Below, one piece after another: positions 60,316 to 64,000 of a DNA stretch of 64,000 bases. The translations under genes were made by a program, and so were the position numbers. Origin of the DNA: JAHEJA01 sp965657215 (GTDB lineage Bacteria > Pseudomonadota > Alphaproteobacteria > Rhodobacterales > Rhodobacteraceae); contig CBFHNR010000013.1 in the NCBI GenBank assembly GCA_965657215.1, positions 3,268 to 67,267 of the forward strand, read 5' to 3'. The notes beneath the pieces were generated by a model that ran no database searches, was not told the DNA's origin, and saw nothing but the letters and a program-made list of their open reading frames with translations. Numbering within the stretch: the stretch's first letter is position 1; every line of letters starts with the position of its first letter.

Positions 60316-60349
60316 GCGTAAACCGACCCTAACCTGTAAGGAGACGGAA

Positions 60350-60550
60350 ATGCCTAAGATGAAGACGAAATCGAGCTGCAAAAAGCGGTTCAAGATGACA
60401 GCAAGCGGCCGCGTAAAAGCAGGTCAAGCTGGCAAAAGCCACGGTATGATTAAGCGTACTAACAAATTCATCCGCACAGCACGCGGCACCACAACATTGT
60501 CTACCCCTGATGAACGTATCATCAAGGGCATGATGCCATACGCACGCTAA
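60350..60550 (+). CDS. rpmI: 50S ribosomal protein L35
   Basis: 66-residue bL35 (MPKMKTKSSCKKRFKMT; KRTNKFIRTARGTTTLS), strongly basic, normal length. ATG 60350 with AAGGAGACGG. Paired with rplT 14 bp downstream. Confidence 0.98.
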   Translation: MPKMKTKSSCKKRFKMTASGRVKAGQAGKSHGMIKRTNKFIRTARGTTTLSTPDERIIKGMMPYAR

Positions 60551-60564
60551 GGAGGGTTTGATAT

Positions 60565-60927
60565 ATGTCACGCGTTAAAGGGGGTGTCGTCACCCACCGC
60601 CGTCACAAGAAAATTGTTGATCAAGCCAAAGGTTACTATGGACGTCGCAAGAACACGTTCAAAGTTGCAGCACAGGCCGTTGATAAAGCAAACCAATATG
60701 CAACACGCGACCGTCACAATCGCAAGCGCAATTTCCGCTCTTTGTGGATCCAGCGTATCAATGCGGGTGTTCGTGCGTATGATGAGGCGCTTACATATAG
60801 CCGCTTTATCAATGGTTTGAACCTCGCTGGTATCGAAGTTGACCGCAAAGTCCTTGCTGACCTTGCTGTTCACGAACCAGATGCGTTCAACGCAATTGTT
60901 GCACAAGCAAAAGCTGCACTTGCATAA
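60565..60927 (+). CDS. rplT: 50S ribosomal protein L20
   Basis: 120-residue bL20 (MSRVKGGVVTHRRHKKIVDQ; RKRNFRSLWIQRINAG). It binds 23S rRNA early in assembly and in many bacteria represses its own operon through the leader. ATG 60565 after AAGGAGG. The operon ends with a clear terminator. Confidence 0.98.
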   Translation: MSRVKGGVVTHRRHKKIVDQAKGYYGRRKNTFKVAAQAVDKANQYATRDRHNRKRNFRSLWIQRINAGVRAYDEALTYSRFINGLNLAGIEVDRKVLADLAVHEPDAFNAIVAQAKAALA

Positions 60928-60947
60928 ACCGCAAGTGAATTGATTGG

Positions 60948-60980
60948 AAAGGCCGCGCATTCAGTTGTGTGGCCTTTTTT
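60948..60980 (+). terminator. Rho-independent terminator of rpmI-rplT
   Basis: Stem AAAGGCC (60948-60954) / GGCCTTT (60971-60977), extended by wobble pairs, followed by T to 60980. 20 bp after the rplT stop. Confidence 0.8.
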
Positions 60981-61015
60981 GTTGCGTTGCAGATCAATCT
61001 CAAGTTCACGAATTC

Positions 61016-61093
61016 TGCGCTCAAACCTGTGCAAAGTCTTGATTGCCCTGAATGCCTCTTTAAGCTTGGCAGAGGTAAATTTGAGGATGCTCT
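61016..61093. repeat. 78-bp sequence duplicated across the N gap, left copy
   Basis: Identical base for base to 61193-61270. It ends exactly at the first N. It is best read as the overlapping end of the left contig, not a biological repeat. Confidence 0.9.
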
Positions 61094-61192
61094 NNNNNNN
61101 NNNNNNNNNNNNNNNNNNNNNNNNNNNNNNNNNNNNNNNNNNNNNNNNNNNNNNNNNNNNNNNNNNNNNNNNNNNNNNNNNNNNNNNNNNNN
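61094..61192. other. Assembly gap (99 N)
   Basis: Run of 99 N between two identical 78-bp sequences. The contig ends overlap, so the true sequence most likely joins 61093 directly to 61271, with nothing missing and 177 bp of this window artificial. Confidence 0.95.
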
Positions 61193-61270
61193 TGCGCTCA
61201 AACCTGTGCAAAGTCTTGATTGCCCTGAATGCCTCTTTAAGCTTGGCAGAGGTAAATTTGAGGATGCTCT
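61193..61270. repeat. 78-bp sequence duplicated across the N gap, right copy
   Basis: Right-hand copy of 61016-61093, starting exactly after the last N. It contains the ribosome binding site GAGGA (61260-61264) of the methyltransferase gene. Confidence 0.9.
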
Positions 61271-61271
61271 G

Positions 61272-61979
61272 GTGAAATATTTTAGAAATTTTCTTAAGAA
61301 AACAGACGATCGTATGTTGATGAAGATGGACCATTATTTGGACATCTATGATCGCATTCTCAAGCCATGGCGCGGCCGAGATGTGTCTTTTCTTGAAATT
61401 GGGGTCTATAAAGGCGGATCCCTCAGGATGTGGCGTGATTTCTTTGGGCCTAAGTCCACAGTGACATTTTTGGACATTGATCCCGATTGCAAATCCTTGG
61501 CGATAGATGGCGTTACCATTGAAATAGGCGATCAAACAGATGCTGAATTTCTCGCACGTATTGCCAAAGATTACGGTCCCTTTGACATCATTGTCGATGA
61601 CGGGGGTCATAAAATGGATCAGCAGAAAATATCATTTCGCACGCTTTGGCCCCATCTAGCAGATGAGGGTCTCTATATCGTTGAGGATACCCACACCAGT
61701 TATTGGCCCGGCTTTGGCGGAGGGTACCGCGCCAAAGGAAGCTTTATTGAAACCTGTAAATCGCTCATCGACCAGATGCACAGTTGGTACACCGATCAGG
61801 ATGATATTTTTCCGTTTCATGCGGCTGCAAAGCAGGTCCATTCGGTTCAGTTCTATGACTCGCTCGTCGTTGTTGAAAAACAGCTCAAAGAAGCGCCCTT
61901 TTCAATTACCTCGCGGAATGGTGAAGTGACGCGTTCGGATAAAATTCTGAAAGTTCGCAATAGAACATCAATATTTTAG
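61272..61979 (+). CDS. Class I SAM-dependent methyltransferase
   Basis: 235 residues from GTG 61272, which has GAGGA seven bases upstream. The open frame continues left through the N gap, but that extension has no start signal or family pattern. Motif I is FLEIGVYKGGSLRMW, motif II-like TFLDIDPDC, and IIVDDGGHKMDQQ and YIVEDTHTSYWP follow, resembling the group of macrocin-type O-methyltransferases and cephalosporin-hydroxylase-like enzymes that act on sugars or secondary metabolites. Substrate unknown. It stands alone between rplT and pheS. Confidence 0.78.
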   Translation: MKYFRNFLKKTDDRMLMKMDHYLDIYDRILKPWRGRDVSFLEIGVYKGGSLRMWRDFFGPKSTVTFLDIDPDCKSLAIDGVTIEIGDQTDAEFLARIAKDYGPFDIIVDDGGHKMDQQKISFRTLWPHLADEGLYIVEDTHTSYWPGFGGGYRAKGSFIETCKSLIDQMHSWYTDQDDIFPFHAAAKQVHSVQFYDSLVVVEKQLKEAPFSITSRNGEVTRSDKILKVRNRTSIF

Positions 61980-62065
61980 AGATTTGACAAAACAACTCAG
62001 GCTTCCACACCTTGTTCACAACGTGAAATGTGCTAACAGAGTGCAAAGTTTTTTGGAGGCTGAGA

Positions 62066-63139
62066 ATGAGCGACTTGCGCGAAAAATATATTCAGGCGAT
62101 TTCGAACGCAGCAGATGAAGCAACCTTAGAAGAGGTGCGCTTGGCGGCTGTTGGGAAAAAGGGCGAAGTCAGCTTGAAAATGCGTGAATTGGGGAAGATG
62201 ACCCCAGAAGAACGCCAAGTGGCGGGTCCCGCGCTCAACGCTCTTAAGGATGAACTGAACTCGGCCTTAGCTGCGAAAAAAGCGGCGCTTGCAGATGCCG
62301 CTCTGGACGAACGTCTGCGCGGGGAATGGTTGGATGTGACCCTCCCCTCACGCGGGCGGGGTCAAGGCACTATTCACCCGATTTCGCAGGTGACTGAAGA
62401 AGTCAGCGCGATCTTTGCGGATATGGGGTTTGCTGTTGCTGAAGGGCCGCGCATTGATAGCGATTGGTATAACTTTGACGCGTTGAACATTCCATCGCAT
62501 CACCCCGCACGCGCGGAGATGGATACGTTTTATATGCATCGTGCCGAGGGCGACAATCGTCCACCGCATGTGTTGCGCACGCACACGTCGCCGGTCCAAA
62601 TTCGCACGATGGAAAAAACAGGCGCACCAGTGCGCGTGATCTGTCCGGGCGGTGTGTATCGTGCTGATTATGACCAGACCCACACACCGATGTTCCATCA
62701 GGTTGAGGGCTTGGCGATTGACAAAGACATTTCAATGGCAAACCTGAAATGGGTTCTTGAAGAATTCGTTAAGGCCTATTTCGAAGTTGACGATGTCGAA
62801 CTACGCTTCCGCGCCTCGCATTTCCCGTTCACTGAACCTTCTGCCGAGGTGGATATCCGCTGTTCTTGGGCCGGCGGTCAACTTAAGGTTGGCGAAGGGG
62901 ATGATTGGCTGGAAATCCTAGGATCAGGGATGGTCCATCCCAAGGTTCTGGCAGCTGGTGGAATTGATCCCAATGAATGGCAGGGCTTTGCCTTTGGAAT
63001 GGGGATCGATCGCATTGCGATGCTAAAATACGGCATTCCTGATTTGCGCGCTTTCTTTGATAGTGACCTACGTTGGTTGCGCCACTATGGGTTCCAATCC
63101 CTTGATGTGCCCACACTTCATGGGGGTCTAAGCCGCTAA
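62066..63139 (+). CDS. pheS: Phenylalanine--tRNA ligase alpha subunit
   Basis: 357-residue class II catalytic subunit. An N-terminal coiled coil (about 1-90) precedes the core with HTSPVQIRTM, VYRADYDQTHTPMFHQVEG (motif 2 region) and FAFGMGIDRIAMLKYGI (motif 3). ATG 62066 (MSDLREKYIQ) has GGAGG upstream; the frame's extension to 62030 is unsupported. pheT starts 790 bp later, separated by a glutamine amidotransferase gene. Confidence 0.97.
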   Translation: MSDLREKYIQAISNAADEATLEEVRLAAVGKKGEVSLKMRELGKMTPEERQVAGPALNALKDELNSALAAKKAALADAALDERLRGEWLDVTLPSRGRGQGTIHPISQVTEEVSAIFADMGFAVAEGPRIDSDWYNFDALNIPSHHPARAEMDTFYMHRAEGDNRPPHVLRTHTSPVQIRTMEKTGAPVRVICPGGVYRADYDQTHTPMFHQVEGLAIDKDISMANLKWVLEEFVKAYFEVDDVELRFRASHFPFTEPSAEVDIRCSWAGGQLKVGEGDDWLEILGSGMVHPKVLAAGGIDPNEWQGFAFGMGIDRIAMLKYGIPDLRAFFDSDLRWLRHYGFQSLDVPTLHGGLSR

Positions 63140-63165
63140 GGCTTGCCACAGTTGACACAAAGCAG

Positions 63166-63933
63166 ATGACCCATCTTTTGATCATAGAGGCCAATACGCC
63201 AGACATGCCCCCTGCGGCCGCAGGGTTCATTGAGGCGTTCGCGCGTCTGGATCATACTGTAACAATTGCGCAGCACGCCCCCTATGTTGATCTGTTAGCC
63301 GCGGATCACTTGGCGGCTGTTGACGGCGTTGTGTTCACGGGTTCAGGTGTTGCGTGGTCCACTGATGCGACCGAGGCAAAGCCCCAGCGCGATGCAATGG
63401 AACAGGTGTTTAAACACGGTCTTCCCAGTTGGGGAAGCTGTAACGGAATGCAACTGGCCACTGTTGTGCTAGGCGGGGCTGTCGGGGCATCGCCAAAAGG
63501 GATCGAAGTTGGCGTTGCGCAAAACCTTGAGCGCGCAGACACAGCCCATACGATGTTTGCCGGGCGCGCCAACACATGGGAAACGCCCTGTATCCACCGC
63601 GATGAAACACAGCGCCTGCCCGTTGGGGCGGTGTTGAGCGCAACGAATGATCATAGCCCCGTTCAGGCCTTTGCTTATGAACAGGGTGGAGTGGATTTTT
63701 GGGGCACGCAATATCACCCAGAACTAAGCACAACGCGCATCGCGGATTACATGCGCAACCGTGACAGCATCTTTCAAGATCATGACGACATGATTGCCGA
63801 TCTGGATCTCGCAGAAACAAATGAACAGGCCGCCGCGCGTTTGGGGACAACCCCAGACATGCTTGCCTTTGACACACGTACACTTGAACTGGCCAATTGG
63901 TTGGCCCATGTGAAAGACAGGAAAACAACATGA
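63166..63933 (+). CDS. Type 1 glutamine amidotransferase-like protein
   Basis: 255 residues with the class I triad: C92 (WGSCNGMQLA), H184 and E186 (TQYHPEL). GuaA-like free-standing amidotransferase or gamma-glutamyl hydrolase-like protein; it could hydrolyse glutamine or gamma-glutamyl amides. Start ATG 63166. Its stop overlaps the pheT start (ATGA), so it is translated within a pheS-gat-pheT unit. A specific link to phenylalanyl-tRNA synthesis is not known. Confidence 0.85.
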   Translation: MTHLLIIEANTPDMPPAAAGFIEAFARLDHTVTIAQHAPYVDLLAADHLAAVDGVVFTGSGVAWSTDATEAKPQRDAMEQVFKHGLPSWGSCNGMQLATVVLGGAVGASPKGIEVGVAQNLERADTAHTMFAGRANTWETPCIHRDETQRLPVGAVLSATNDHSPVQAFAYEQGGVDFWGTQYHPELSTTRIADYMRNRDSIFQDHDDMIADLDLAETNEQAAARLGTTPDMLAFDTRTLELANWLAHVKDRKTT

Positions 63934-64000
63934 AATTCACGCTCTCATGGCTAAAAGAACACCTTGATACCAATGCCACATTGGATGAGATCGAATTCGC
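63930..64000 (+). CDS. pheT: Phenylalanine--tRNA ligase beta subunit, 5' end only
   Basis: First 23 codons (MKFTLSWLKEHLDTNATLDE) match the PheT N-terminus. The start overlaps the preceding stop. The gene continues past the right edge of the window. Confidence 0.93.
   Translation, partial: MKFTLSWLKEHLDTNATLDEIEF

Noticed and set aside
60969..61271. N-terminal extension of the methyltransferase through the N run
   Set aside because: The frame is open but has no family pattern. GTG 61272 has a well-spaced GAGGA and begins where the methyltransferase similarity begins.
60870..61610. Minus-strand open frame of 246 codons across the N gap
   Set aside because: It is open only because N codons are read through and because it mirrors rplT and the methyltransferase. 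It has no start signal, and the duplicated peptide comes from the false contig join.
63410..63979. Minus-strand 189-codon frame opposite the amidotransferase
   Set aside because: Cys/Arg-rich antisense frame of a gene with a complete catalytic triad; no start signal.

Overview
The window looks like a chromosomal segment of a marine alphaproteobacterium of the Roseobacter group (Rhodobacteraceae) with fairly low GC for that family. This rests on protein types and gene order: a gcvTHP operon with a tandem glycine riboswitch, Mcl1 malyl-CoA lyase, DgcN/DgcA D-glutamate catabolism genes, TIGR02300, DUF1489, DUF1244, DUF1801, a B12-dependent NrdJ, short HisG with HisZ, and dispersed intergenic elements with a GAGTATTTTTGCAAA-type core. 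I cannot resolve the genus. No phage, transposon or CRISPR is visible; this is ordinary, tightly packed chromosome.

Layout: 1-4.3 kb, glycine cleavage operon (gcvT-gcvH-gcvP, minus; gcvP runs off the left edge) behind a tandem glycine riboswitch. 4.3-7.8 kb, a gamma-glutamylcyclotransferase-like gene and a three-gene minus operon (dgcN-dgcA-D-amino acid transaminase). 8.2-12.5 kb, mcl1, a small unknown gene, accA, a GntR/FCD regulator, a YgjP-type metallopeptidase and TIGR02300. 12.6-15.1 kb, tRNA-Ala(GGC), an isolated urea-binding protein gene (urtA) and an inositol-monophosphatase-family gene. 15.2-19.1 kb, an ABC exporter pair (ATPase plus FtsX-type permease) head-to-head with an SGNH arylesterase. 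19.8-22.6 kb, a nitrilase-family hydrolase and infA-maf-rng. 22.7-29.1 kb, leuA with a structured leader, and two large proteins with glycosyltransferase modules. 29.2-31.6 kb, slyX, an 18-repeat MORN protein and an SDR. 31.7-35.4 kb, hisS-hisZ-hisG and DUF1489. 35.5-39.3 kb, nrdJ, a uracil-DNA-glycosylase-family gene and an SseB-domain gene.

39.3-50.6 kb is a coherent accessory island: a two-component pair (hybrid PAS kinase and OmpR-type regulator) divergent from an acyl-CoA synthetase, a complete Liv-type (branched-chain amino acid family) ABC importer and a PaaK-like adenylate-forming enzyme. It probably senses, imports and CoA-activates an unidentified carboxylic acid. 50.6-64 kb holds a DadA-like oxidase, an Hsp70-like protein, a Tat-type MBL hydrolase, gltX, a MATE exporter, DUF1244, an N-formylglutamate amidohydrolase-like gene, pyk, rpmI-rplT, an assembly gap, a methyltransferase, pheS, a glutamine amidotransferase and the start of pheT.

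Main points for a second look: a pseudoknot-capable RNA in the leuA leader; a three-module GT/Rossmann/alpha-beta-hydrolase protein; four copies of a dispersed intergenic element; palindromic operators upstream of the GntR gene, pyk and nrdJ; and a 99-N gap flanked by identical 78-bp sequence, which indicates overlapping contig ends and not missing DNA.
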